A model generated the notes under the pieces. It saw only the letters and a program-made list of their open reading frames with translations, did not search any database and was not told where the DNA came from. Positions 41,661 through 51,256 of a stretch of 64,000 nucleotides of DNA are shown in pieces. Numbering within the stretch: the first letter of the stretch is position 1; every line of letters starts with the position of its first letter. The DNA comes from Viridibacterium silvisoli (GTDB taxonomy: Bacteria; Pseudomonadota; Gammaproteobacteria; Burkholderiales; Rhodocyclaceae). Both the position numbers and the translations under genes were made by a program. Location: contig NZ_JAYXHS010000003.1 in assembly GCF_036017035.1 (NCBI RefSeq), positions 186,001 through 250,000 of the forward strand, given 5' to 3'.

Positions 41661-42719
41661 ATGAGCAAGACCCTCATGCCAGCCATTTTCCCGCGTCCGG
41701 TTTCACCCGCCCACGCGGCAGATCACCTCGTCGCAGCCCGCTGCCCGCTGTTCCTCACGCACGAATGGTTTGAACTGCTCGAGCGCCATGGGCTGCCTGC
41801 AGGCAGCAACCGCAACGACGCGACGTTTGGTCAGCGCGTGTTGCGCCTGCCGCTGATGCAGGATGGCAGCAGCTTTCACGCGCTATCCAGTTACTACAGC
41901 GCCGACTTCGGTGTGCAAGGCGGCACCGCGCCAGCCGTCGAAGACGTGGCCGACCTCGCCCGCTGGCTGCGCACGCACGGTGCACGACGCATCGAACTGC
42001 GCCCCCTGCATGCTGACGCCGCGCTGCTGGGCATGCTGATGCCAGCCCTGCGCCAACAGGCTTACCTGTGTGACACCTTCCACGTCAGCACCAACTGGTA
42101 CCTTCCCTGTGCAGGGCTATGCGGTGCCGACTATCTGGCGGCTCGCCCGTCACGGCTTGCCAATACATTGCGCCGCTGCCGCAAACGCCTGCTTGCCGAG
42201 CCAAGCTTCCGGCTCGACATTACCACCACGGCCGATTCGATCGAAGCGGCACTACTTGCCTACGCCAAGGTTTACGCCCAAAGCTGGAAGGAGCCAGAAG
42301 CCTTCCCGGACTTCATTCCGCAACTGTGTCGCATGACAGCGGCGCAAGGCTGGCTGCGCCTGGGCCTGCTTTATCTGGGCGGCGAGCCGGTCGCGGCACA
42401 AGTCTGGTTCGTGAAGGATGGAACTGCCTCCATTTACAAACTCGCGTACGATTCCCGCTTTGCCAGACTGGGTGTCGGCACCGTCCTGACGGCCGCGCTG
42501 GCTGAACATGTGCTCGACGTGGACAAGGTCTGCGAGATCGACTTCCTCACCGGCGATGACGCCTACAAGGCGGAGTGGATGACACACTCGCGCCCTCTCG
42601 TGGGCATGATTGCCTTCGATGCTCGCTCGGTCTCGGGCCTGCTGCACGCTGCACTACACTTCGGCCGTCGCTGGCTGCGTCGGTTCAAGCCAGCGCCATC
42701 CACAACGAACGAGCGATGA
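41661..42719 (+). CDS. GNAT/FemAB-like N-acyltransferase
   Basis: The product of about 352 residues has a duplicated GNAT-like fold of the FemAB or acetyltransferase-6 type: RPSRLANTLRRCRKRLLAEP, KVYAQSWKEPEAFPDFIPQLCRM, AAQGWLRLGLLYLGGEPVAAQVWFVKDG and YKLAYDSRFARLGVGTVL. The ATG at 41661 (MSKTLMPAIF) is taken; the ATG five codons later is an alternative. It may attach an acyl group from ACP to an amino sugar or peptide. It is divergent from the ACP gene and overlaps the ligase gene by four bases. Confidence 0.8.
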   Translation: MSKTLMPAIFPRPVSPAHAADHLVAARCPLFLTHEWFELLERHGLPAGSNRNDATFGQRVLRLPLMQDGSSFHALSSYYSADFGVQGGTAPAVEDVADLARWLRTHGARRIELRPLHADAALLGMLMPALRQQAYLCDTFHVSTNWYLPCAGLCGADYLAARPSRLANTLRRCRKRLLAEPSFRLDITTTADSIEAALLAYAKVYAQSWKEPEAFPDFIPQLCRMTAAQGWLRLGLLYLGGEPVAAQVWFVKDGTASIYKLAYDSRFARLGVGTVLTAALAEHVLDVDKVCEIDFLTGDDAYKAEWMTHSRPLVGMIAFDARSVSGLLHAALHFGRRWLRRFKPAPSTTNER

Positions 42720-44302
42720 CATCCACGCCCCTCTCCCATACACCAGCCTTCCTGCTGCATGACTTGCTCGGCAGCTCGGCGGCACGTACCCCGCACGCCA
42801 CCGCCCTGGTCGACGGCAACAGGCATATCGACTACGCCAGCCTGCAAGGCGAGGTCGAAGGCCTGGCTGCCAGCCTGCTGTCGCTGGGTGTGCAACGGGG
42901 CCAGCGCGTCGCGATGTGGATGGAGAAGCGCAGCGAGATGGTGGTCTCGATTTTTGCCAGCAGTCGTGCCGGCGCAGCCTTCGTGCCCATCAACCCGCTG
43001 CTCAAGCCAGCACAGGTCGGCCATATCCTGCAGGACTGCACGGTCCGCATCCTGATCACGACTGCCACCCGCCGCCCCTTGCTCGCCGAAGTGCTGGCGC
43101 AATGCCCTGAGCTACAGCATGTGCTCGTCATTGACGGGGAGAACGCCAGTGACTGGCAGGCTCTCCTCGCCACGCCAGCTCGCGACGGCCACCGCGTCAT
43201 CGATAGCGATCTGGCCGGCATCTTCTACACCTCGGGCAGCACGGGCCGCCCCAAGGGCGTGATGGTCTCCCACCGCAATGTCGTCGTCGGCGCTCAGAGC
43301 GTGGCGAGCTACCTCGGCAACCATTCCGGCGACCGCCTGCTCGCTGCGTTGCCCCTGTCCTTCGATGCCGGCTTCTCGCAACTCACGACCGCCTTCTGCA
43401 CGGGCGCATCCGTCGTGCTGTTGAATTACCTCCTGCCGCGCGACGTGCTCAAGGCAATGGAACGCGAGCAGATCACGGGCCTCACGGCAGTCCCACCCTT
43501 GTGGATCCAGCTCGCCCAGCTCGACTGGCCTGCGGCGGCAGTCACGCCGCTGCGTTACTTCGCCAACACGGGCGGGCGCATGCCGCGTGAAACGCTCGGC
43601 GCCCTGCGCCAGCGCGCGCCCGCAGCCAGACCCTTCCTCATGTACGGCCTGACCGAAGCTTTCCGCGCCACCTACCTCCCCCCCGAGGAAGCCGAACGTC
43701 GCCCGGACTCCATCGGCCGTGCGATCCCCAATGCGGAGGTCATGGTGCTGCGTGAGGATGGCAGCGAATGCGCCGTCGACGAGCCCGGCGAGCTCGTGCA
43801 GCGCGGTGCGCTGGTGGCCATGGGCTACTGGAACGACGCCGAGAAAACGGCCGAGCGCTTCCGCCCGCTACCCGCCCACGAAGGCTCAAGCCTGGTCGAG
43901 ATTGCGGTGTTCTCGGGCGACACGGTGCGGCGCGATGCAGAAGGCTTCCTCTACTTCATCGGGCGGCGCGACGAGATGATCAAGACCTCGGGTTACCGCG
44001 TCAGTCCGACCGAGGTCGAAGAGGCCTGCTATGCCACGCAACTGGTTGCGGAGGCTGCAGCCATCGGCACCGACCACCCCTTGCTGGGCCAGTCCATCAC
44101 CCTGTTCGCCAGCGCCACGGCGGGTGCGGCGCTGAGCCAGGAGAGCCTGCTGGCTGCCCTGCGCCCGACACTGCCGGCCTGGATGCTACCGACCCGTATC
44201 GTGGTAATGGAGCGGGCGCTGCCCCGCAACCCGAACGGCAAGATCGATCGCAAGCTGCTCGCCGAAACGCTCACCACACCTGCACCGGAAAACGCTCCAT
44301 GA
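42716..44302 (+). CDS. Exosortase A-associated acyl-CoA/acyl-ACP ligase (AMP-forming)
   Basis: The 528-residue adenylate-forming enzyme has the P-loop-like motif YTSGSTGRPKGVMVSHRN, the MYGLTEAFRATYLPPEEA motif, and the C-terminal FIGRRDEMIKTSGYRVSPTEVEE with the hinge aspartate and NPNGKIDRK with the catalytic lysine. It resembles the ligase group found with exosortase A. It should activate a carboxylic acid and load the ACP. The ATG at 42716 overlaps the preceding stop (ATGA), and the decarboxylase overlaps its own stop. Confidence 0.93.
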   Translation: MTSTPLSHTPAFLLHDLLGSSAARTPHATALVDGNRHIDYASLQGEVEGLAASLLSLGVQRGQRVAMWMEKRSEMVVSIFASSRAGAAFVPINPLLKPAQVGHILQDCTVRILITTATRRPLLAEVLAQCPELQHVLVIDGENASDWQALLATPARDGHRVIDSDLAGIFYTSGSTGRPKGVMVSHRNVVVGAQSVASYLGNHSGDRLLAALPLSFDAGFSQLTTAFCTGASVVLLNYLLPRDVLKAMEREQITGLTAVPPLWIQLAQLDWPAAAVTPLRYFANTGGRMPRETLGALRQRAPAARPFLMYGLTEAFRATYLPPEEAERRPDSIGRAIPNAEVMVLREDGSECAVDEPGELVQRGALVAMGYWNDAEKTAERFRPLPAHEGSSLVEIAVFSGDTVRRDAEGFLYFIGRRDEMIKTSGYRVSPTEVEEACYATQLVAEAAAIGTDHPLLGQSITLFASATAGAALSQESLLAALRPTLPAWMLPTRIVVMERALPRNPNGKIDRKLLAETLTTPAPENAP

Positions 44303-45555
44303 GCACTGCCAGACCCGTCCACGCCCCCCTGACGCAATTCCCCTTCGAGCACGGCGAACCGGTCATCGGCGGCACACCCTTGTCGCAGCTCGTCGCACAG
44401 GTCGGCCGCACGCCGTTCTATGCATACGACCAGCAGGCCATCGCCCAGCGCGTTGCGCACCTCCGGACCAGCCTGCCCACTGGCATCCATCTGCACTACG
44501 CGATGAAGGCCAACCCGCTGCTGGGGCTGGTCGCACAGATGGCCATGCTGGTCGATGGGCTGGATGTCGCGTCGGCCGGTGAGCTGCGCACGGCTCTGGC
44601 GGCCGGCGCGCACCCGCAACGCATCAGCTTTGCCGGCCCCGGCAAGCGCGATGCCGAGCTTGAAGAAGCCGTCGCGGCCGGCATTCTGCTCAATGTCGAG
44701 TCTTTCCGCGAAGCGCGCACGCTGGCGCAGATCAGCGCACGCCAGGGCAAGGCCGCACGCGTCGCGGTGCGCGTCAATCCCGACTTCGAGCTGAAGTCTT
44801 CGGGCATGAAGATGAGCGGCGGCCCCAAGCCCTTCGGCGTGGACGCCGAACAGGTGCCGGCGCTACTTGCCGAAATTGGCCAGATGGGCCTTGGTTTCGA
44901 GGGGTTCCATATCTTTGCTGGCTCGCAGAACCTGCGCGCTGCAGCCATCATCGAAGCCCAACAACTGAGCTATCAGCTGGCCCTGCGTCTCGCCGACAGC
45001 GCACCCTCTGCGGTGAAGAGCCTGAATCTGGGTGGAGGCTTCGGCATTCCGTACTTCCCCGGCGAACAGCGGCTGGACCTGCCTCCCATCGCCGACGCAC
45101 TACACGCCATTGCCGACGATGCGCACGTCCGCATGCCCGATGCCCAGCTAGTCCTCGAACTCGGCCGCTATCTCGTTGGCGAAGCCGGGGTGTATGTCAC
45201 ACGCATCGTCGACCGCAAGCAATCACGCGGCCAGACCTTTCTTGTAGTCGATGGCGGCCTGCACCATCACCTCGCCGCCAGCGGCAACTTCGGGCAGGTC
45301 ATCCGCAAGAACTATCCGGTAACGATCCATCCCGCGCGCCCGGATCTAGGGGCAACAGCCGGCTCCGCAGAAGTGGTGAGCGTCGTCGGTCCGCTGTGCA
45401 CCCCGCTCGACATGCTCGCCGATCAGATCGAATCGCCTTACGCAGGGCAGGTCGGCGACCTGGTCGTGGTCTACCAGTCGGGCGCCTACGGTGCGAGCGC
45501 CAGCCCCGCTGCTTTCCTCAGCCACCCTGCGACGCTTGAAGCTTTACTGCCCTGA
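44299..45555 (+). CDS. Exosortase A-associated pyridoxal-dependent decarboxylase
   Basis: The 418-residue fold-III PLP enzyme resembles diaminopimelate and ornithine decarboxylases. The PLP lysine lies in IHLHYAMKANPLLG, the phosphate loop in LNLGGGFGIPYF, and the C-terminal active-site parts in ELGRYLVGEAGVYVTRI and CTPLDML. It matches the decarboxylase group tied to exosortase A. The amino acid and the product are unknown. The product could be linked to the ACP by the ligase. ATGA overlap joins it to the ligase gene. Confidence 0.93.
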   Translation: MSTARPVHAPLTQFPFEHGEPVIGGTPLSQLVAQVGRTPFYAYDQQAIAQRVAHLRTSLPTGIHLHYAMKANPLLGLVAQMAMLVDGLDVASAGELRTALAAGAHPQRISFAGPGKRDAELEEAVAAGILLNVESFREARTLAQISARQGKAARVAVRVNPDFELKSSGMKMSGGPKPFGVDAEQVPALLAEIGQMGLGFEGFHIFAGSQNLRAAAIIEAQQLSYQLALRLADSAPSAVKSLNLGGGFGIPYFPGEQRLDLPPIADALHAIADDAHVRMPDAQLVLELGRYLVGEAGVYVTRIVDRKQSRGQTFLVVDGGLHHHLAASGNFGQVIRKNYPVTIHPARPDLGATAGSAEVVSVVGPLCTPLDMLADQIESPYAGQVGDLVVVYQSGAYGASASPAAFLSHPATLEALLP

Positions 45556-45708
45556 TAGCCATAACGTGCGGACCGTGAAAGATGAAACACTGCGGCCAGC
45601 GAATTCGCGTAGGATTCGGCGTCTGTTTGACCGAGCCGCGCTCCGGTAGCCGAGGCCCTGCTTGCGACACGTAGAAGCTCGTCACTTTTCCATTCTCATC
45701 ACCACACC

Positions 45709-46629
45709 ATGGATCTTGTAAATCGCATAGGAAATCGCCTGCGACGTGATTTCTTCGGCTCGCTGTATCGTCGTCAAGTACGCGGCATTCTCGATACGCC
45801 CCCCGTGCAGCGTGGCGATCGCGATTTCATACAGCTGTCCATGGTCCATACCCGTGACGTACTGCCCTATCTTGCTGCAGCCAAATCCTTTGCGCGTTAT
45901 GCGGCCCCCCGTCGCATCGTGGTCGTCTGCGACCCCAGCATCACGGCCGAAGATCGCGCGACGCTCGTACAACACATTCCCTTCATCGAGCTACTCGAAG
46001 CGGCTGATTTCCGCCACGCAGATATTCCTCAAGGCGGCACCTGGGAACGCCTGTTTGCCATCGCCAATCTGGCGTCGGACAACTACGTGGTGCAGGTCGA
46101 CGCGGACACGCTGACCCTGGACACCCCGCATGATGTGATCACCGCCATCGACGCCGGCAACGGTTTTGTCATCGGTGAGGAAATCGGGCAAGGCACGATC
46201 AGCTTCGAGCAGGCACGTACGCGCATGCAACCGTGGATTCACCTCCACGATGCCCATGTGCAAGTGCTGTCCGAAACCGCTCTGCCTGACCTGGGCCTGC
46301 CGCCGAGCTCGCGTTATGTCGGCGGCTGCTCCGGCTTCACCGGTTTTCCACCAAGCCAGACGATGCGCGAAGACATGCTGGAATTTTCGCGCCGCATGAC
46401 CGCACACCTTGGCAAGCACTGGACGCGGTGGGGGACGGAACAGGTCACCTCCAACTACCTCGTTGCCAATACGCGCGGCTTCGCGGTATTGCCGTTTCCG
46501 CGTTACGCCACGCCAGACGTCAGCACGACTGCAACCATCTTCAAACACTACATCGGCCACCAGCGCTTCCGCTCCTCCGCCTATGTAAAGGACACTCGCG
46601 ACTTCCTGCGGTCCTACGCAGCAAGCTGA
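45709..46629 (+). CDS. Putative glycosyltransferase of the polysaccharide locus
   Basis: The 306-residue protein is not a clear member of a named family. It has a nucleotide-sugar-like stretch, ASDNYVVQVDADTLTLDTP, where VDAD could be the DxD metal motif, followed by SSRYVGGCSGFTGF and a region with TRWGTEQVTSNYLVAN. It has no membrane helix and begins with a basic helix. A role in sugar transfer is an inference from the DxD-like motif and from its position ahead of the flippase. Confidence 0.62.
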   Translation: MDLVNRIGNRLRRDFFGSLYRRQVRGILDTPPVQRGDRDFIQLSMVHTRDVLPYLAAAKSFARYAAPRRIVVVCDPSITAEDRATLVQHIPFIELLEAADFRHADIPQGGTWERLFAIANLASDNYVVQVDADTLTLDTPHDVITAIDAGNGFVIGEEIGQGTISFEQARTRMQPWIHLHDAHVQVLSETALPDLGLPPSSRYVGGCSGFTGFPPSQTMREDMLEFSRRMTAHLGKHWTRWGTEQVTSNYLVANTRGFAVLPFPRYATPDVSTTATIFKHYIGHQRFRSSAYVKDTRDFLRSYAAS

Positions 46630-46638
46630 GGCGGCTGC

Positions 46639-48093
46639 ATGGTCAATATTCGCCGCTCCCTGATCATCAATTTCCTGTCGGGTTCCGGCGCGACAGTCAT
46701 CAATTTTCTTGTATCGCTGATACTGGCACGGCTGCTGAGCCCGGCTGAAATCGGCATCTTCTCGATGACTTTCGTGTTCGTCGGCGTCGCTCACGTGTTC
46801 CGGGACTTCGGCGTCGCGACCTACATCGAACGCGAGAAGGATCTGACGCCGGAAAAGATCCGCGCGGCCATCGGCGTGCTGTTTGCCTGCTCATGGACTA
46901 TCGCCGTCTTGCTGTTCTTCGCCAGCGGCGCGATCAGCACGTATTTCGGGCAGGCGCAGATCCGGCCGGTCATGCAGGTTCTTGCGCTCGGCTTCATCTT
47001 CATCCCCTTTGGCTCGATCACGCTGGCCATGCTCAATCGCGAGTATGCCGCGGGCAAACAGGCGCGCGTCATGGTCGCCGGCACACTCAGCTACGCTGTC
47101 AGCTGCCTGAGCCTCGCGTATCTTGGATTCGGTGCGCTGGCCCTTGCCTGGGCGAACCTCATCAACATCATTGCCACGGCACTGGCTTGCGCCGCAGTGC
47201 GCCCGCAAGGCATGCCGTGGATGCCATCGCTGCGCCACTGGCGCAGCGTGGTGCACTTTGGCGCAGGCTCCTTGATCACCGCCATTTGCGACTCCGTCAA
47301 CAACGCCCTGCCTGACACCCTTCTCGGCAAGTTCGGCGACCCGCATCGCGTCGGCCTGTTCAGCCGCGCCAACTCGACGGTCAGCATCTTCACCTACATC
47401 GCCGGCTCGACCGTCAACTACGGCGCCGTGCGTTTCATCTCGCAGGCTCATCATCGCGGCGATCATCTCGGCTCGGTCATGTCGCGCATGATCACGCTAC
47501 TGACCGGCATCGGCTGGCCCGCGCTGGCCCTGACCGCAGTGTTTGGTCAGGAAGTCATCCTCGCGCTGTACGGCGAATCCTGGCTGGCCGCCGTCCCGGC
47601 GATCCCCGCACTGGCTGCGGCGGCCGCCATTTCAATGACATTCAACTACACGCCGATTGCGCTGGCAGCCATCGGCAAGCCTTACCTCGCAGCGATACCG
47701 CTATTTGCAACCATCGTGGCACGCGTTGCCTGCGCGCTGGTGTTCTTCTCCGGCAGCATCCAGTCGTTTTCATGGATCATCTGCGCGGCCACCCTGGCTG
47801 CGGCGCCCTGCATGGTGCTGCTGCAAGTAACGCAACTGAATTACTCCACCAGGCAAACCCTGGAGGCCGTGCGTGGCAGCGCGCTGATTACCATCGTGTG
47901 CGCCCTCGCCGGTGAAGGTCTTTTGCTGTTGCTGTCGCCATATCTGCCACCACGGCCCCTTCTGCTGGTCGCGGCAATCCCGCTGGCCGCGATCTGGTAT
48001 GGCTCCCTGCGACTGAGCCGGCACCCTTTGCGCCATGAAGTAGATTCGCTGGCAGCAAGCTTCTACGCCCGCCTGCCACGTCTGCGGACCTGA
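46639..48093 (+). CDS. Oligosaccharide flippase (Wzx/MATE-like)
   Basis: The 484-residue protein has about 12 to 14 membrane helices in the MVF/RfbX pattern: INFLSGSGATVINFLVSLILARLLSPAEIGIFSMTF and VFRDFGVATYIEREKDLTPEKIRAA, then NNALPDTLLGKFGDPHRVGLFSRANS. It should move the lipid-linked oligosaccharide to the outer face. It starts ten bases after the preceding gene. Confidence 0.92.
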   Translation: MVNIRRSLIINFLSGSGATVINFLVSLILARLLSPAEIGIFSMTFVFVGVAHVFRDFGVATYIEREKDLTPEKIRAAIGVLFACSWTIAVLLFFASGAISTYFGQAQIRPVMQVLALGFIFIPFGSITLAMLNREYAAGKQARVMVAGTLSYAVSCLSLAYLGFGALALAWANLINIIATALACAAVRPQGMPWMPSLRHWRSVVHFGAGSLITAICDSVNNALPDTLLGKFGDPHRVGLFSRANSTVSIFTYIAGSTVNYGAVRFISQAHHRGDHLGSVMSRMITLLTGIGWPALALTAVFGQEVILALYGESWLAAVPAIPALAAAAAISMTFNYTPIALAAIGKPYLAAIPLFATIVARVACALVFFSGSIQSFSWIICAATLAAAPCMVLLQVTQLNYSTRQTLEAVRGSALITIVCALAGEGLLLLLSPYLPPRPLLLVAAIPLAAIWYGSLRLSRHPLRHEVDSLAASFYARLPRLRT

Positions 48094-48140
48094 CATCGCT
48101 TACATCCCGCCCGCCATCCGCCCGGAAGAAATCACGACGA

Positions 48141-49133
48141 ATGCCAACATTCTCAATCATCCTTGCAACGAGAGATCGCCCGGTCCTGTTCAGCGAAGCC
48201 CTCGAGTCGGTGCTCACACAGAGCTTCACGGATTTCGAGATCCACGTCGTGAACGATGGCTCGGCGCCCGAGCATCTCGCGGCGTACGAAAGCGTCATCG
48301 CTGCCGCGCAGGCGCGGATCGGCGATCGCATCAAGAGCCACTGGCTCGTGCGACGCCCGAAGGGACACGGCCAGAGCTATTCGCTGAACTATGGCGTCGA
48401 CCAGGCAAGCGGCGAGTACATAGGCATCCTTGACGACGATGACACATGGACCGACAACGAGCACCTGGCCCGCGCAGCCAAGGCGCTGGCGAGCAGGCCT
48501 GCGGACATGTACATGGCCAACCAGCGCGCCTTCCTGCTCAACAAGGAACTCCAAGGCCCGATCTGGCTCAGCGAGCTGGCAAGGGAAGTAGCTGCGCGTG
48601 GCAGCAACGCCGATGCAGATGGCGTCTTCAGCGTCAGCATCGACGACCTGATGGCGACCTCCGGCTTCTGCCACCTCAATTGCCTGATCGTGCGGCGCAG
48701 TCTTTATCAGGGCGTCGGCATGATGGATGAAGGCATACGCTGGGAATGCGACCGCGACATCTTCCTGCGCCTCATCGATCAAGCCGGCACCATGCTGCAT
48801 CACCCGGCGGTTGTGTCGCGCCACAATGTGCCCGACCCGTCCAAGACCCTGAACATGACGACGGCAATGGGCATGCTGGACAAGCGCCTGCTACAGGTGC
48901 GCGTTCTCGACAAGGCAGCCCTGTTCTCGAAGCACGCGGCGATCCGCAAGCACGGCCGCATGCACAAGGGCTATGCACTGAAGAAGGTCGTGGAAGAGCT
49001 CGCCGGCAAGCAACAATGGCAAACCGCAGCAAGCTACGCATGGCAGGCGCTCGGCGCTTTGCCAACCTTGAAGTGGGCGGCCTATTCGACGCTCTGCCAG
49101 TTGCGTAGCTGGCTGCAAGGCAACAAGGCCTAG
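48141..49133 (+). CDS. Family 2 glycosyltransferase
   Basis: The 330-residue GT-A enzyme starts FSIILATRDRPVLFSEALESVL and has VDQASGEYIGILDDDDTW (DxD-like), then DLMATSGFCHLNCLIVRRSLYQGVGMMDEGIRWECDRDIFLRL, where the ED-type acidic pair lies in the last part. Donor and acceptor are unknown. It has no membrane anchor apart from hydrophobic patches. Part of the plus-strand run with the flippase and the next GT4. Confidence 0.9.
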   Translation: MPTFSIILATRDRPVLFSEALESVLTQSFTDFEIHVVNDGSAPEHLAAYESVIAAAQARIGDRIKSHWLVRRPKGHGQSYSLNYGVDQASGEYIGILDDDDTWTDNEHLARAAKALASRPADMYMANQRAFLLNKELQGPIWLSELAREVAARGSNADADGVFSVSIDDLMATSGFCHLNCLIVRRSLYQGVGMMDEGIRWECDRDIFLRLIDQAGTMLHHPAVVSRHNVPDPSKTLNMTTAMGMLDKRLLQVRVLDKAALFSKHAAIRKHGRMHKGYALKKVVEELAGKQQWQTAASYAWQALGALPTLKWAAYSTLCQLRSWLQGNKA

Positions 49134-49192
49134 TCGTCCGTCGCGCCTGAACACCAAGCCGACATCGCAAAGAAATCCGGGGGAACACCGCC

Positions 49193-50257
49193 ATGCAGAT
49201 CATCTGCCTGAACAAGCGCTGGAAACACCATTCTGCCAGCGGTGGCTACGACCGCCTCGCCGATGCGCTCGGTGCAACCGATGTGCGCAGCCAAGACATT
49301 CGCTCCCTGCCCGGGCGCGTAACAGCGAAGGTCTGGGAACAGACCCTTGGCAAGAACAGCCCCGTGTGGAGCTACAGCTTCAACGACAGGTTGGCGGAAG
49401 AGCGCGCCTTCTGGCTCGCCTGGCGTCAAAAGGCTGACATCGTGCACTCGGCCTACGGCGACGAGCAGCTCAACATGCTGCTGTCCCGGGCCAAACGCCT
49501 GCCGGGCCAGCTCACCGCGACTTTCCACGTGCCCGCGTTCGCCACGCGCGACCGCTTCGAACGAACACAGAAGGACTTGCTGAAGCGCCTCGGCGGCGCA
49601 GTCGTGGTGGCGTCCAGCGAAGTCCCGCAATTCTCGGAGTGGCTCGGCGAAGAGAAAGTGCTTTTCGTTCCGCATGGCATCGACATCCATGCCTTCACGC
49701 CGCCCGCACAGCACAAACCTGCAGAGACGATGCGCCTGCTGTTCGTCGGCTACCACATGCGTGATTTCGAGGTTGCCCACTACGTCGCAGATCGCTGCGC
49801 GCAGGAGAAACTGGATGTCATCCTCGATGTCGTCCTGCCTGAAGCCAAGTTCTCGTTCTTCACGGCGTGCACGAATGTGGCGCGTCACAGCAATATCAAC
49901 GAGGGAGAACTGATCGAGCTCTACCGCCGCGCCGACGCGCTGTTCCTGCCGCTTATCCATGCAACGGCGAACAATTCGATTCTTGAAGCACTGGCCTGCG
50001 GCACGCCGGTCATTGCGACAGATGTCGGTGGCATCAAGGACTACGTGGACGACGGCGCTGGCTGGTTGCTGCCTCCCTCAGACAAGGAGGCAGCGTTCGA
50101 ATGCGTGCTGCAGCTGGCACGCAATCGCGACGCGCTGACGGCCAAGCGTGCAGGCGCGCGCCGCAAGGCTGAAGAGTTTTCCTGGGAAACAGTCTCGAGC
50201 ACCCTGCTCAGCGCCTACGAGCGCCTGATCAAGACAGGGCGCTTCGCGCCGCCCTGA
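49193..50257 (+). CDS. Family 4 glycosyltransferase
   Basis: The 354-residue GT-B protein has a short N-terminal domain (RKVWEQT-like and YDRLADALGATDVRSQ) and the C-terminal nucleotide-sugar domain: HGIDIHAFTP, LLFVGYHMRDFEVA, RADALFLPLIHATANNSILEALACGTPVIATDVGGIKDYV with the catalytic ExxxxxxxE region. The donor is unknown. It ends the plus-strand run; the following genes are on the other strand. Confidence 0.9.
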   Translation: MQIICLNKRWKHHSASGGYDRLADALGATDVRSQDIRSLPGRVTAKVWEQTLGKNSPVWSYSFNDRLAEERAFWLAWRQKADIVHSAYGDEQLNMLLSRAKRLPGQLTATFHVPAFATRDRFERTQKDLLKRLGGAVVVASSEVPQFSEWLGEEKVLFVPHGIDIHAFTPPAQHKPAETMRLLFVGYHMRDFEVAHYVADRCAQEKLDVILDVVLPEAKFSFFTACTNVARHSNINEGELIELYRRADALFLPLIHATANNSILEALACGTPVIATDVGGIKDYVDDGAGWLLPPSDKEAAFECVLQLARNRDALTAKRAGARRKAEEFSWETVSSTLLSAYERLIKTGRFAPP

Positions 50258-50280
50258 TTGCGCCGCGCTGATTACCTGGG

Positions 50281-51225
50281 CTAAGCCACGCCCAACAAGC
50301 GCCGCGCCAACCACGGTGCAGGCTTGGCAGCGTAAGCGCCGCCCTTGCGCGTCCAGCCATCCCACAAACCGAGCGCGCAGGCATTCGCAATCTCGGGCGA
50401 GTCGCGGAAGGTATTCGCCAGACGCTTTGCGCGGTCAAAATTCCACCAGCGATGCTTCAGGCGCATCCATGGTGACAAGTGCTTGCGCCACATCAGCAGG
50501 TCGTTGCGCAACACGAAGTAGTAGTAATACGGCCTGCGCACGCCTTGCGGCCAGTGATGCCAGATCGCCGCATCGAACACTGTGACATTCTGGAAGCCGG
50601 CGGCGCAGCTGCGCATGGAGTAGTCGGAGTCTTCGAAGTAGGCAAAGAAGTCGTCGTCGAAATAGCCGACGGTCTCGATCGTCTTGCGGCGAAACAGCAG
50701 CGCCGTACCCCACAGCGCCATGTTGAGCGGGCTGCCCGCCTGCCACGCCTGCGCAGTGGGAATATCCGGCGCCTCTTCGAACAGACATGTGCGCTGGTCG
50801 AAGCGCGTCGCACAGTGCTGGATCTTCTCTGGCGACTCCTTGTGATAGATCACGGGGCTCAGCAGGCCGGCATCGGGATTCGCCTCGGCAGCAGCGACGA
50901 GCTTGCTCAGGCAATCGGGTGCTGCGGTTGCATCATTGTTGAACACCCAGACATAGTCGGCCCCCGCGTCCAGCGCAGCACGCATGGCGGCGTTATTCCC
51001 CCCGGCATAGCCGAGGTTGGTCGCGTTGCGCAACAGCCTGATGCCCGCGACTTGCGACAGCCTGGCGTATGAATCATCAGCGGAACCGTTGTCGATGACG
51101 ACGATGGAGAAGTTGCCATAGTCCTGCTCCTGCAATGACTGCACGCAGGAGATCGTGTCCTCGCAATTGTTCCAGTTGAGGACAATCACGTTCACCGCAG
51201 GCAAATTCGTTTGCGCCACAAACAT
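50281..51225 (-). CDS. Family 2 glycosyltransferase (rhamnosyltransferase-like)
   Basis: The 314-residue GT-A protein has VNVIVLNWNNCEDTISCVQSLQEQ, then ATNLGYAGGNNAAMRAAL and YVWVFNNDATAAPDCL (NNDA, a DxD equivalent), GTALLFRRKTIETVGYFDDDFFAYFEDSDYSMR and WHHWPQGVRRPYYYYFVLRN, as in rhamnosyltransferases. The ATG at 51225 directly abuts GGAG; a GTG at 51219 has better spacing and may be the true start. Confidence 0.9.
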   Translation of the reverse strand: MFVAQTNLPAVNVIVLNWNNCEDTISCVQSLQEQDYGNFSIVVIDNGSADDSYARLSQVAGIRLLRNATNLGYAGGNNAAMRAALDAGADYVWVFNNDATAAPDCLSKLVAAAEANPDAGLLSPVIYHKESPEKIQHCATRFDQRTCLFEEAPDIPTAQAWQAGSPLNMALWGTALLFRRKTIETVGYFDDDFFAYFEDSDYSMRSCAAGFQNVTVFDAAIWHHWPQGVRRPYYYYFVLRNDLLMWRKHLSPWMRLKHRWWNFDRAKRLANTFRDSPEIANACALGLWDGWTRKGGAYAAKPAPWLARRLLGVA

Positions 51226-51256
51226 CTCCGTACTGGTGAGGCCCCCGCAGGACCTG

